Origin: Prunus persica
Lineage: Eukaryota; Streptophyta; Magnoliopsida; Rosales; Rosaceae
Length of the DNA: 64,000 nt
Reading direction: 5' to 3'
Assembly (NCBI RefSeq): GCF_000346465.2
Contig: NC_034013.1
Location: 14,700,486-14,764,485 of the forward strand
Shown: positions 13,350 through 24,690 of the stretch, piece by piece
How the letters are laid out: every line of letters starts with the position of its first letter
How positions within the stretch are numbered: the stretch's first letter is position 1
Notes under the pieces: model-generated
Databases searched by the model: none
Seen by the model: the letters and a program-made list of their open reading frames with translations, nothing else
What the model was told of the DNA's origin: nothing
Translations under genes and position numbers: made by a program

Positions 13350-13485
13350 TATATAATTGACCAAACTACCATTCTCTGCCCTATTATTATTAATTTGCAA
13401 TTCTTTAAAACTTTGGTTTATCAATAGTATTTTTTAAGTTTTTAAATGTTTGATCATTCTCTACCTTTTGCTTTATATATATAAA
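13350..13485 (-). mobile_element. Helitron fragment, 5' part only (H4)
   Basis: A third adjoining, diverged copy that keeps the 5' segment (plus strand ATTCTCTACCTTTTGC then TATATATA) but lacks the 3' hairpin. It directly precedes the second segmental-duplication unit. Confidence 0.5.
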
Positions 13486-13486
13486 T

Positions 13487-13761
13487 GACGAGACGATGCA
13501 TGCAAATACCTAATATGCTATGTACAATACATCATATAACGTCCAATTGGTTGCGGTTGCTTTCTAAAATAAGAAAACTTGCGTAAAAAGTATGGTGGAG
13601 GCCGAAATAAGAAAAGCTATACGTTTAGCTGAAAAAGTTAGCTCAATGAATAAAGAAAACTGAGTTCAAATAATTATTGCATCTATCATTCATGGATTCC
13701 AAGTTTTTAAAACCCTTCTCCTAAATTCCATGACCATCTATAGCTCTCAGCAGCGACGACA

Positions 13762-13797
<36 letters not shown>

Positions 13798-15965
13798 CTT
13801 TTGCTTCTAAAGATAAGATTGTCTGTGATTCCCTGCTTGACAATGCGTTTTTATGCGTGTTTTGTGTCAGCTTCATTATATGTGCCATTAATAAAGGATT
13901 ACTGGCTCTCAGATTTAATGGCGCAGTACGTACTATATTATACTACGTAAAGATCAAACTTCTATGTTGTGCATTTGATTAATGTCACCATTGTGTGAAG
14001 TAGCTAGAAGTCGGGGACAAATCCTTGTATCAATGGGCCTTGAGGGGAGATTCTAAATAATATTTTTGAAGTAACTACAAACTTGTTACTTGGAAGTCGA
14101 GTCTATCACATTTGTGGTAGCTATAGCTAGAAGCTTAAATTCGTCTGCCTCTAGATTGTTTCAGTGGTCATTTGATTTGATGCAATTTTTTAGTGGGCAA
14201 AAGAAATTGTCTCTCACTATGAAAGCAACATTTTCTTGGACAAACACTTTTCAGGGTGTAGCGGCAGTTAGGAGTTTGATTGTTTATGCGTAAGCAAAAA
14301 TAATTGGAAGCTCCACCAAAGTTAAAAAAGTAACAAATTGTTGTTAAAAAAAGGGACATCGAAGCTTCATTTTCAATATATTAGGTATTTTGTATGCAGC
14401 GTGATAATACAGAGGCAATTAAACAATTAATTTAATAGAATTAAAAGTTTGGAATTCATCAGATATGAGAAAACTTCAAGTTTATTAAATTCAAAATGAT
14501 AACATAATGCCTTAGTTACGGGCTAAAGTTGGTTTAAAGACTCCTTGAAATCCTAGGAAATCCAAAGGAAGTAGAAAGGAAAATTAACAAAAGTTTTCCA
14601 AAAAAACTAGTAAAACATTAAAACACAGTTTTGGGCTTCTAAACGATCTCAAATGTCCACAAAAGTCCATACATCATAGAAAAGCGATGAGTTTAACTAG
14701 TGAAGCCGTTCCTTTCTAAACGACGGGTTATAGGCCCAAATCTGAGCTCAAGACACAAACTAGCAGATTCCCTATTTTGCCTTTCACGCACAACTCTTCA
14801 ACTCCTCTTCTATCGCCTCAATCATCTATTGTACATCATCTTTTGTTATAAGGTTTTTGGAGTCACTTGGTGGAATGGAGGTCCCCTTCTATAATATTTG
14901 AAACCAGTACAATAAAACCAACAGAGTTTCCTATACATGCTAGGTCAATGGTTAGGTTCTTAAGGTCTGTGGAACCCATCTAGCCACATCCTTGTCATAC
15001 ATAAATGATATAATACACACATCAAATAAAGTTCTTATAGAAAGAAAAAAAAAATTGATCATCAAATATTAAATATGAAGAGAAAGGGTTCGAAGATGAT
15101 TAAGGTTGAAGATAAAATTGTTTGGTGAGAATTTTCCATCGGGCTGAGAGATTAGGTATGACTAAAATACAAAATTACTTGCAAAAAATACGACTATTCA
15201 CCATATTCTTAGGTCTTGGCCATCTAGCCACATATATGTGCAAATTAATTAGTTTTCTTGAGGTTTTTGAAGTTTTTATCCCGAATGTCTCGTTTATGAT
15301 CATTACGTAGGTCAAAAAAGACAACAATAATGCAGGTACTTTCATGCAGATATGACAACGTCATTTTCCATTTTTGGTCTCATGATAGTTCATATATTCT
15401 ACACTATAATAGACATCGAAATTTGCATATACAACGGATAGCATTATCATATACCGTGTCAGTATAGAATTTTGTTTGGTTACATGTTTGTGGCTATTTG
15501 ATTTTAAGAGAGTCAAAGTTGTAGCTGGAGGAAGAATATCCAAGTTGTCGAGAAGACAATTTGAGAGTCCAAACAAAATGTAAAGTAAAAGGCCAAGCAA
15601 TGAAGACAGAGAAGACGACCGGTGAAAGACATGAAAGGATTTGATGGTGTTGTGTTGTGTACGTACTACACCGTCGTAGAGCGCTTAGGGCAGTAGGTAG
15701 CATATATTGTCATGAACCACCATTGAAGTGAAAGACCAAAGACCTTCGAAGATGATGAGTCTCCATAATATTATTTTGCGACAAGGAGAGAATACAGAAA
15801 ATCTAAAATTATTTGTGCCAAATTACTGTTCATGTATGAATTATGAGCAATAAATAAAACGCCCCATGTGAATATTCTAAGAATATTGTAAGTTTTGGAT
15901 GAATAAACATAGCAATCATGTAGACCCTGTGCATATGAATTGTGTGCAAATAAGCAATAATTTTG
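13487..15965. repeat. Segmental duplication, unit 2
   Basis: Direct repeat partner of 10125-12735 with the same order of conserved blocks. It differs by indels, including a (TA)n expansion at about 13766-13797 where unit 1 has plain sequence. No intact protein was recognised; short open frames here have no counterpart frame in unit 1. Confidence 0.7.
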
Positions 15966-15969
15966 TGAC

Positions 15970-17040
15970 TTTTGACATAATGTTCATTTGGAAAAACAAG
16001 AAGAAGAAAGAATCTACTATATGTCACTCCAACCTTTCGGTTTTCTCACTTACACATTATATTTCAGTGTGGATCGTTTGTTTTTTAAGATATTGGGGGA
16101 AACTATAAATTTCTTTAGATGCTGTGAAAAACTATATAAACATTACTATGTTAGTAAATCAAGATTCGATTACTCAACTTTTTCTTTATTATCAAAAGCA
16201 AAGATAACTTCTACTACGAGGATTTGAAAGGAATAAAGGATGATTCAGTTCTTAACTCTAGAAAAATCACCAAATGTTGAGTGATTTTCTCCATTACTCA
16301 CGTCGTACATGACAACTCATGCTGATGTTCATTATCTAACCCATCTTGAGAGCCGTAATCATAAAATCATTATCAAGAATTTAACCTCTGCTTGAGGCAC
16401 AGAAGAAACCGCTCAATTGAATCACCTCCTTTCTGAGTAGTTTGCAATTCGGTATTCAAATGATTAGAAGGATTCATCCAAGCTTCACAAACAGTTTTGT
16501 TACCTATCACATATTTGATATAGCTTCATCAGAAAGTCTAGCAAATTACAACCTAAAATACGTAGGTGTTTTATTCGGCAAAATTTTGGCAAATTACAAC
16601 CTAATTGTTTGGCCATTATATAATGTTTTAATATAAATTATTTACATTTTTTAATGTATATTATTTTTAGTATTCAATAATATGTGAGAATTTTGTGTAT
16701 AATACGTGAATTTTGTGTGTCTTATTGAAATTTTTGTCAAAAATAAGTACGTACATGTATAATACGGATATTGTACGTTTTTTTTTAAACGTGAACTTTA
16801 CCGAGTCTTTAAGACATGTGCAGAATACAGATGTATTATTAAAAAATATGTACGTATGTGTATAATACATTATTAAATGTGAAAGTGCTAAATTCTTTAT
16901 ATGGGTAATAACTTTAGAAAAGTAAAAAATCAAAAATTGGACAATAGAGACTCGGGTAATTGTTTAATAGTAATGAATAATGCTCCAAACTACTCTTATC
17001 GATAAACGAAAATTGGAAAAAAAATTAAAAAGAAAAAAAG
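15970..17040. other. AT-rich intergenic DNA, no gene seen
   Basis: Short open frames only, none resembling a known family or linked by splice sites. Around 16680-16870 there is loosely repeated TATAATACG/TACGTA sequence of no evident function. Confidence 0.55.
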
Positions 17041-17054
17041 GATACCATTAAAGC

Positions 17055-17382
17055 GTATAGCCGTTCGGCTATACTATTTATATAAAAAAAAAAAATTAAA
17101 ACAAAAAACCCAGTAAAGCCCGACGGGTTTACTATTTTAAAAAAAATTAAAAAAATGGAGTATAGCCGCGCGGCTGTACTATTTATAAAAAAACAAACAA
17201 AGGAGGACCCGCCCAGCGATATGGCCCGTACGTGTCAAAATACGTATAGCCGTTCGGCTATACTATTTTTTAAAAAAACTAAAAACCAGGTATAGCCGCG
17301 CGGCTATACTATGTAAAAAAATAGCCCCGCTTAGCCAGTAAGCGCCACGTGTCAAAAGAGTAAAGCCGAACGGCCATACTAC
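17055..17382 (+). repeat. Array 1 of interspersed 20-bp palindromes (6 units)
   Basis: Units start at 17055, 17113, 17160, 17244, 17290 and 17360. The consensus is GTATAGCCGNNCGGCTATAC: 9-bp arms around a variable dinucleotide. TATTT or a close variant nearly always follows, so units have a direction. Spacers are A-rich. Two contain a conserved block ending in an ACGTGTCAAAA-type sequence (17229-17240, 17346-17357). I know no named element with this structure. Confidence 0.9.
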
Positions 17383-17639
17383 TTATAAAAAAAATTAGGG
17401 AAAAGTAGCTTCTTTTTTTTCTGGTCTGAAGGGGGAAGCGTAGCTTAAACACATGATAACAGCTTCAGTTGCTCAAAGCTAGTACTTATTTGAATCTTCA
17501 AGACGTATAATCTGAACCCTGCTACATAGACACCCTAAACTGTTCTAGTCAGATATAGACTCAGGCAAATAATACAACTGCGCTACAAAAATTTCTAACT
17601 AGTTCGTACCTGTTCCACAGAGATGAGATCAACAATTCC

Positions 17640-19018
17640 TCATGCCTTTTTCTCCCACACTTCCAGAAGATGCAATTTTGAAGGCTGGAGGCACTAGGAC
17701 CAATGTCAAGCCTTGGACCAATCTTGACTACGATTTTCTCATCGATGGAAGCTACATAGACGTCTGCATCAGCTGATAGAATGCGCAAGGCACTGTCGGT
17801 GAGGTAAATTAGATCCCGTTCCTGGATCTGATTGCAGTGAGTTTAGTGATCTCCTCTTTCAGACCCCAGTCAAAGAAGTGGTCATAAAACTGTGACAAAG
17901 ATAATCTGATAAACAAAGTTGAAGTATGGGCCATAACCATCAAGCCTAAATAGGTTCACTGGGGAAACAGAAAGACCTCAAATACTAGGCAGTGAGAAAA
18001 TGCTTAATCTGGCAACAATATCACATTATTTTATTTATATGTATTGGAAAGCAAGTTCATGCAAGTTCAAGCAAGTGCATTTTATAGTAAACTAAAAGGG
18101 CATTTGGCAAGCACTTATGAAACAGAAAGATGGCCCTTTTCTAGCTTGAGAAAAAGAGTAAATTAAATTCCAAGAACTTATAATTGATGGGATCCCTGGA
18201 TGAGTAAGAATGTAGGCATATCCCTGCATGACCTTATCCGAGAGCTCCACCCACTGAACCCAATTTCAGTCTTTAATCAATTCATCCAATCCGAAAGCTC
18301 TTTATGAACTTTTGTGTTTTTGTGGTCAGTATCAGGAGCAGCATTGTAGTCAGCTCTAGTGTCATGGTTCCCCTTAATCAGTCATGTATCCCACTACCAT
18401 GTAAGGCACTTATCAGTGACTTCAATATTTTGATGCATGAGATCATAGAGCCTTCCAGGCATGTATCCTTAGAAAAAGGAAAGATTTGAGATCAATGCTC
18501 AATATACAAAGAATTCTCCTATGACAGTCATACAACTAATGCTATGGCTAAAGACTAAGCTTTCAAGATTAATGGAATAAATTTTTTTGGATCAAAGTCT
18601 TGTTGCGGACTTGCGTGCTAGTTCTGCGATCATCTTTGAGCTCAACAACTTTAAACAAAATGTGGTTTGCGCAACTGACAAGGTTCAAGAGAGAGTTTTC
18701 GGACAGGTAAATAGCTTCAGGTGAAATAGCACGAGAAGGTGGAGGAAGCCAAACATGTGTAATCCCGGAAGTAGCTAGTTAAGGTACAGACTGTCTTAAA
18801 GAGTTGTACCATCCTCCTTTCTTGCTTGATTCCCAATTGAATTCCTGATCATCAGTCAGGCCCCCGAAAATACATTAGCCCTGCGGAGAGAGAGAAAGAG
18901 AGAGAGAGAGGTTATGTATTACTATAAGTACCTGAAATAGGATCTGGGAAGCACTGAAGTCGGCTGCAAGAGTGATAGAGAGAAGGAAATAGATGAGGGA
19001 AGTGGTTAGAGTGTTCAT
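17640..19018 (-). pseudogene. Decayed secreted alpha-amylase gene
   Basis: Remnants appear in disordered order on the minus strand. Exon 1 is intact at 19018-18932 (29 codons, signal peptide then ADFSASQILFQ, donor CAG|GTACTT). Exon 2 near 18870-18700 gives EFNWESSKKGGWYNSLRQ and THVWLPPPSRAISPE, with an in-frame TAA at 18781-18779 where the family has Asp. Around 18470-18300, GYMPGRLYDL and [10 protein letters not shown] survive with stops between them. Around 18265-18185, SDKVMQGYAYILTHPGIPS survives. The 3' end at 17860-17640 retains ALRILSADADVYVASIDEK, with a stop and a frameshift before it and a short deletion near the end. The catalytic segments are missing, so no functional enzyme can be made. 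Confidence 0.88.
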
Positions 19019-19019
19019 G

Positions 19020-19570
19020 TTTCCTTGTAATGAAACCAGATCCTTTGGTGGAGGTGTGAGAACTTGATTGTTAACGGTAAATTGAAAACCTGACTGTTTT
19101 TAGACATGCCTTAATTGCTAATTCCGCTGCTATCTATGGTGCGGCTGACATTAACTTGTCCCAACCAATTGCCAATGATGGAGAATTGGAGATGGAGGCA
19201 CTTGCTCTTTGCTAAGGAACAACAAGAAATAAATATGGTCATGTTAGGCTAAGTTTGGTCTCCTAGGTCTACTCTCGATGCCATTTTTACTTTTAACAAC
19301 TAAGATATTGACGTGTATACTGACACATCATTTGGTGAACAAATTTGATAAGGAAATTAGGTGTCTCTAATGTTAACCTCTAATAATGACATTTCAATTG
19401 GATTCTTCATAGATAAGAGTCCTAAGCAGTTTAATTGCTCCCAAAGAAATTCCACACATGCAAATTGTATTCACTTTCTTGCATCTTCCAAAGAAACCCC
19501 AACTTTTATTTTTGGTAGATGACTACTATTTGCTTTACTCCTTGATAAATAAGCATTAAATACACTTGCA
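19020..19570. other. Spacer between the two alpha-amylase remnants
   Basis: No gene recognised. Probably old upstream sequence of the pseudogene. Confidence 0.5.
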
Positions 19571-19617
19571 ATACAACAATTTCTAGTTACTTCATTCCAC
19601 AGATGATATACAAGACC

Positions 19618-19835
19618 TCATGCTTTTTTCTCCCACATGGCATAATCCTTTCCAGAAGTTGCAATTTGGTAGGTTGGAGGTACAAGGTTCCCAACGTCGT
19701 ACCTTGAACCAACCTTTGCTATGATTTTCTCATCTATGGCAGCAACGTAGAGATCTGCATCAGATGCTAGAATACGCAAGGCACTGTTGGGTTTGATCTC
19801 GTTCCGGGATCTGATTGCAATGAGTTTAGTGAGAC
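19618..19835 (-). pseudogene. Second alpha-amylase fragment: intact C-terminal exon only
   Basis: The minus strand reads SLTKLIAIRSRNEIK, then ALRILASDADLYVAAIDEK, GSRYDVGNLVPP and SGKDYAMWEKKA, followed by TGA at 19620-19618. This is the C-terminal beta-sheet domain of plant alpha-amylase, uninterrupted for about 72 codons. Similarity stops at about 19835, some 40 bp before the first palindrome of array 2. No catalytic exon exists between there and the ISU gene. It is better preserved than the same region of the neighbouring pseudogene. Confidence 0.82.
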
Positions 19836-19876
19836 TCTTTATTTATTAAAAAAATAAAAATAAAAAAAGGAAAAGA

Positions 19877-20363
19877 GTATCGCCGCGCGGCTATACTATT
19901 TAAAACTAAAAAATAAAAGAACGCCGTATAGCCGAGTGGCTGTAATATTTTAAACAATAAAAATAAAAAAACCTAAGTGAGTATAGCCGTCCGGCTATAC
20001 TATTTATTAAAACAAAAAAACAAAAAAAAAACCCAGTAAAGCCGATCGGCTGTACTATTCATAAAAAACAAAAGACGCCCCCGTCCAGCGATTAGGCGCC
20101 CACGTGTCAAATCAGTATAGCCGGCCGGCTATACGATTTTTAGAAACATTATTAAAACTGAGTATAGCCGCACGGCTATACTATTTTAATAAAAATAGCC
20201 GCCGGCCATACTATTTATATATATTAAAAAAGGACCACGTGTCAAAAATAGTAAAGCTGCGCGGCTATACGATTTAAAAAAATTAGGGCAAAAAGAGTAT
20301 AGCCGCCCGGAGTTACTATATTAAGAATAAAACAACGAATTTAGTATAGCCGTGCGGCTATAC
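19877..20363 (+). repeat. Array 2 of interspersed 20-bp palindromes (10 units)
   Basis: Units start at 19877, 19926, 19981, 20036, 20115, 20162, about 20193 (shortened), 20251, 20297 and 20344. Consensus, orientation and A-rich spacers match array 1, with TATTT or a close variant after most units. Start-to-start spacing is mostly 46-58 bp, longer where a spacer holds the ACGTGTCAAA block (20102-20111). Another CACGTGTCAAAAA lies at about 20237-20249. The last unit ends 299 bp before the ISU start codon. Confidence 0.92.
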
Positions 20364-20662
20364 TATTATTCAATAGTGGGCTGATGTTTTGGGTCGAGCC
20401 CTAGAAGTTTAAGAAGGAGAAGCAGCTAGCAAGCCCATCCAGAAATGTTGGAAAACGAAGTTAATTAAACATCTGTCAATTTAGATTTTATAACTATCTC
20501 ACCGTCCACGTGTCCATAACCTCAAACCGCCATTCACAATCTCAATCCCTAATTTTTTGTTGTTGCTATCCCAATCCAGCTCTCTGTCCTCGTTCACAAA
20601 ATTAGCAAGTATCACCTGAGAGGTTCGAAGAAGAAGCAGAAGAAACCAACCACAAAGCGAAA

Positions 20663-22398
20663 ATGTTGAGGCTTGCGGCGAAGAGACTTCTCCAAGGGGG
20701 GCGGCTAGGGTCACATGAGGCTCAGTCACCGGCGGTCCTGAGCCTGACACGTTTTTACCATGAGAGGGTGGTGGACCACTACGATAACCCGCGCAACGTC
20801 GGTTCGTTCGACAAGCATGATCCTACCGTGGGCACGGGACTCGTCGGTGCGCCCGCTTGTGGCGATGTGATGAAGCTCCAGATTAAGGTCGATGACAGCA
20901 CGGGAAAGATTGTTGATGCTTGCTTCAAGACCTTTGGCTGTGGATCGGCCATTGCCTCTTCTTCTGTCGGTTAGTCACGTTTATATGCATATTTGTTTAT
21001 GTAATTGTTTGTTTGGTTGCTTAGAAAATTTTAGGGCAGAAAAGATTGAATTTTTTTTAAATAGAAATCGAATTTTGACTTATTGATTGGAACGAAGGTC
21101 TTGCTAGTTTAATTAATTCTGCTATGCTTTGCTTTGCTTGGTTGAGGTAGAAATTGGAGGCATTGAGCCGCTTATAACTTGTTCTGTTGGTTGTGAATTA
21201 AAAATTTAAGTTATTTAGATTGAATTAATACGTTTTCTGAGTTTGCGTATTTCATTCCAATTTGTATTATCGGTTTATTGAGGTATGATTAATTTATGTA
21301 TTTGTATAATCGTTTTGGATGCGTTTTGCATTTCATCAAAGTACTTGTATGTGTCATCATCATGCTGCCTCTTTTTATGAAAATTTAGGGTAATGGGAAA
21401 TTATTGTTTATTGAAATTACTCTGATGTGTTGTGGAAAGTTGCTATTCTCTGAAGTCAGTCAATGACGGATCATATATTTTATAGAGAGTTAATAAATTA
21501 TTGTTACTGTTTCATGGCATGTGATGCTTCCCTTGCTTAGTTTTAGTTCAATTTGTCTGATATGATTCTTTCTGGACTGATACCATCGATTTTAATTGTC
21601 TAATGTTGCTTTTGTATCTTCTTCCAGCTACTGAATGGGTGAAGGGGAAACAAATGGAGGAAGTCTTGACTATTAAGAACACGTGAGTTCTGCTATCCTG
21701 ATTTTAACTTTATCTAATTTATTTTGTTCATCTTTCTTGCTGATACTTTAACATGTTGGTCTTGATATGTAATTGAGTGAATGTTTTGGGTTTGTAGTTT
21801 ATCATGTTAGTTTGATTCCTGCAATATTCACTTGCGGACTTTGTATGAAACCTGTGATTTTGCTGTCAAATTCTCTTCATTGAGTTAATATTGATATCCA
21901 AGATACTTGCCAATGGCAATTCTAGGCTAATTTGGTTTGTAAGTATTTATTTATGGACTTTGATTATATGCTATTGCCTAATGGGAGGGGTTTTATGTTG
22001 TGTATTTCTTTGTCTTGTGTTGTCAAATAGCCTTGTCTGGTACCCCTTTCGCCTACTAACAGTCCCAATATTGACCATTTTACCATAGTGATTTCTGTTT
22101 TCTGTTCGAGGTGTGGTATGCCATTGCTTATACTTGTTCTTCCAAGCAGAATTTCTTCTGCCGGAAGCTTTGATATTCTAATTCTGTTTCTAACATTTTT
22201 GCTCATTGTTTTGGTTGGTTCTTTTGAATTTCCTGCAGAGAGATTGCAAAACATCTTTCTCTTCCTCCTGTTAAGCTTCACTGTAGCATGCTCGCTGAGG
22301 ATGCTATCAAGGCAGCTGTTAAAGATTATCAGGCCAAGCAAACCAAATCAAATGGCAGTACAGAGGCAACTCCTGTTGAGAAGGCTGCTAATGCTTGA
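20663..22398 (+). CDS. ISU1: Mitochondrial iron-sulfur cluster scaffold protein ISU
   Basis: IscU/ISU scaffold on which Fe-S clusters are assembled in the mitochondrial matrix before transfer to apoproteins. Three exons (20663-20969, 21628-21682, 22239-22398) join in frame to 173 residues. An Arg-rich N-terminus (MLRLAAKRLLQGGRLGSH) fits a mitochondrial presequence, followed by YHERVVDHYDNPRNVGSF. The cluster ligands are present: C66 and D68 (GAPACGDVMK), C93 (FGCGSAIAS) and C136 (KLHCSMLAEDA). The LPPVK chaperone-binding motif is at 129-133. The start is the first ATG, context GCGAAAATG. Its upstream region carries palindrome array 2. Family certain; paralogue number (ISU1/2/3) is a guess. 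Confidence 0.95.
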
Positions 22399-22941
22399 TT
22401 TTTCTTTCATGTGAAATGATGATGAAAAATATCTGGGTCCAGTTTTCCATCTGTTGGTTGCCTACTAGTTATTGTAATAATGGTTGTACTGGATTAGACT
22501 AGCGTCAAAGCTTCGTATTTTCTCTGTGTTTTTTGTTGTCGGATTGCACATGTATGAACAAACAAGTTCGTAAGTATACTGTAAATTAGAGATATGAAGG
22601 CTGTTTTAAATGCGTTCCTGATTTCAATAAACAACTTAATTATTTATGCAATTCGATCTTCATATGAATATTATATATGTGGCTTTAGCTTTTCAAGTTC
22701 TTAAGTGCTCTTTCTGGCTCGTTCTTAATTTGAATAAAGTCTTTGAATATGCGGAGTCTCCATATTGATATGAAGCATTATAATTATTTGTTTATACTAA
22801 GCATGTTTGGTTGAAATTATTCTATTAAAACGTTGAGATAATTGTTGGTGAAATTAATGAAAATAATTATGTGTGCTAACTTTGAGGTCCTGTTTGTTCG
22901 CGGAAAGGATTGAGAAATGGTAGCAATGTCGGCCTTGGACA

Positions 22942-23581
22942 CAGGGCCTGGTTCCCAAGGGCGACCGCCCAGGGCCTCAAGGGCCCATATTTTTAAAATT
23001 AAACATTAAAACTTATTAATTTGTATTGGAACAACAAACATTCAATTAAATCAGTATTTTTAAGAAAATATTTAGTTTTTCTAATTTGATGGTTTTTTGT
23101 TATGAATTTTTTTTAAATGTTGTATGATTTATGTACTTTTTTCTTATTTTAATTTGATGAGATTACTATATTGAAGATAAAGATAAAATACATGTGCATA
23201 TATATTATTTTTCTTCTATATATATAAAGCAAAATGCAGAGAATGGTGAAACATTCAAAATACCAGAAAATGCCCTTGGTTAATGCAAACATTAAGAATT
23301 CAAATTATTAATTAAATGAGGATAATATGGTAAATTCACACTTTTTCATATTTAAAAAAATAAAAGAAAAAGAAAAAGTAGATAATGGATCCTATTTTTA
23401 TGGAACACAACTACCCATTATCTTTTTTTAATTCTAAAATAAATTTACTTATTTTTTTTTAAAAACCTCTCGTAAGTACGGAAGCACATGCAGAGAAGCT
23501 AGTGTTAAATTATATACAAAGAAAAAATAATCTCATTTTAATTTATGGCCCCGGGCCTCTCAAAAGTCAGGACCCTCCCTG
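22942..23581. mobile_element. hAT-like element with nested Helitron
   Basis: The left end is CAGGGCCTGGTTCCC and the right end read inward is CAGGGAGGGTCCTGAC; both lead into GGCC-rich subterminal sequence (GGGCCTCAAGGGCCC and GAGAGGCCCGGGGCC). Flanks CTTGGACA (22934-22941) and CTATGACA (23582-23589) form a degraded 8-bp duplication (6 of 8). No transposase frame was seen. A Helitron occupies 23215-23502. Confidence 0.65.
23215..23502 (+). mobile_element. Short non-autonomous Helitron, copy H5
   Basis: It starts TCTATATATATAAAGC and ends with a hairpin region (CCTCTCGTAAGTACGGAAGC...) then GAAGCTAG|T. It is 288 bp, the same length as H3 and clearly homologous along its whole length. It is inserted in the hAT-like element, so it is the younger of the two. 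Confidence 0.78.
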
Positions 23582-23589
23582 CTATGACA

Positions 23590-24393
23590 GAAAATAATAT
23601 GCGGTCATTTTTTATTCCCATGAACTCATAAGGGTCTTATATTTTTAGATTCCTCTAATATTTTACCAATAAAAAAAGAAGATCAAAAAGTAAGATGAAA
23701 AAGTAGTGTTTATGTTATTTAGTCGATAAATTTCTTGGAATTAGACACGATGCCCTTATTTTATCTCACGTTAACATGCAATTCATGTTTTTATTATAAA
23801 AAATGCAATTCATGTTAGTCATTCATTGTTAGGAGAAGAATTGAAGTGACAAAATATTCATGTCCGATGGTGTAAAATAAGTGTGATTGTTAGCTATCCT
23901 GTATCTCATAGAAAAATGTTTGAGAACAGAAATTGTTTGTTTTGCTTAATTGATGATGAAAATTATGAGGACTTAAACAAATCTCCTTATGTATCCTACT
24001 TCTCCTAGTTGATAATTGACTTTGATATTACTTTACTAACACCTCCTCCTCTCACAAATACTTTTAGAATAGAAATTGTAACAAGTATGCTCAATCTAAC
24101 TTATCAGCATGTTCTCTTTCAATTTTGTTCGCTATTTGTGTTCTTAGTTAAAAGTTAATTAAAAACATTTGAAGAATTATAAATTACTTAACAATTAAGG
24201 TAGAATAAAATATCATTTATTTTTATGTTATGAGAGGAGTAAGATGATTCGAATTTTTGACTTCTTCCAATATACACTAATTTAAGTTGATGTCAGGATA
24301 GATTAAGTATGAATGGAGCGAAAATATAAAAATAAATAAGTTATAAATAATTGACTAAATGAAAAAAAAATAAAAATTGCTCCAATTTGGATA

Positions 24394-24424
<31 letters not shown>

Positions 24425-24690
24425 GGCCAAAAAGAAAAGTGGAAAATGTTTGTTAACAAAAAGGCCTCAACTGATTCATAAAATAAGAAAAGGCCTTAAC
24501 TGGGCCATAAGAACTCAGCTCTTTCCATTTTCCACAGTTTTGTTTGACTGACCGGGTCGATTATCAGTTGCCTATTCCCAGAGGCGGCGCGAAATCCACG
24601 AAACTATCACGCGCTTCCTAAGCGAGTACGTTTACAACAGCCACCCACCCGCCAGTCACAAAAACCAAACGGATCACAGACCCAACCATT
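23590..24690. other. Intergenic DNA between ISU and PANK2
   Basis: AT-rich with a (TA)n run at 24391-24416. No gene seen. The PANK2 leader probably begins within the last ~100-200 bp. Confidence 0.6.

Noticed and set aside
17055..20363. Palindrome arrays read as a CRISPR array
   Set aside because: This is plant nuclear DNA, the spacers are A-rich low-complexity sequence that repeats rather than unique inserts, the repeats vary, and no cas-like genes exist.
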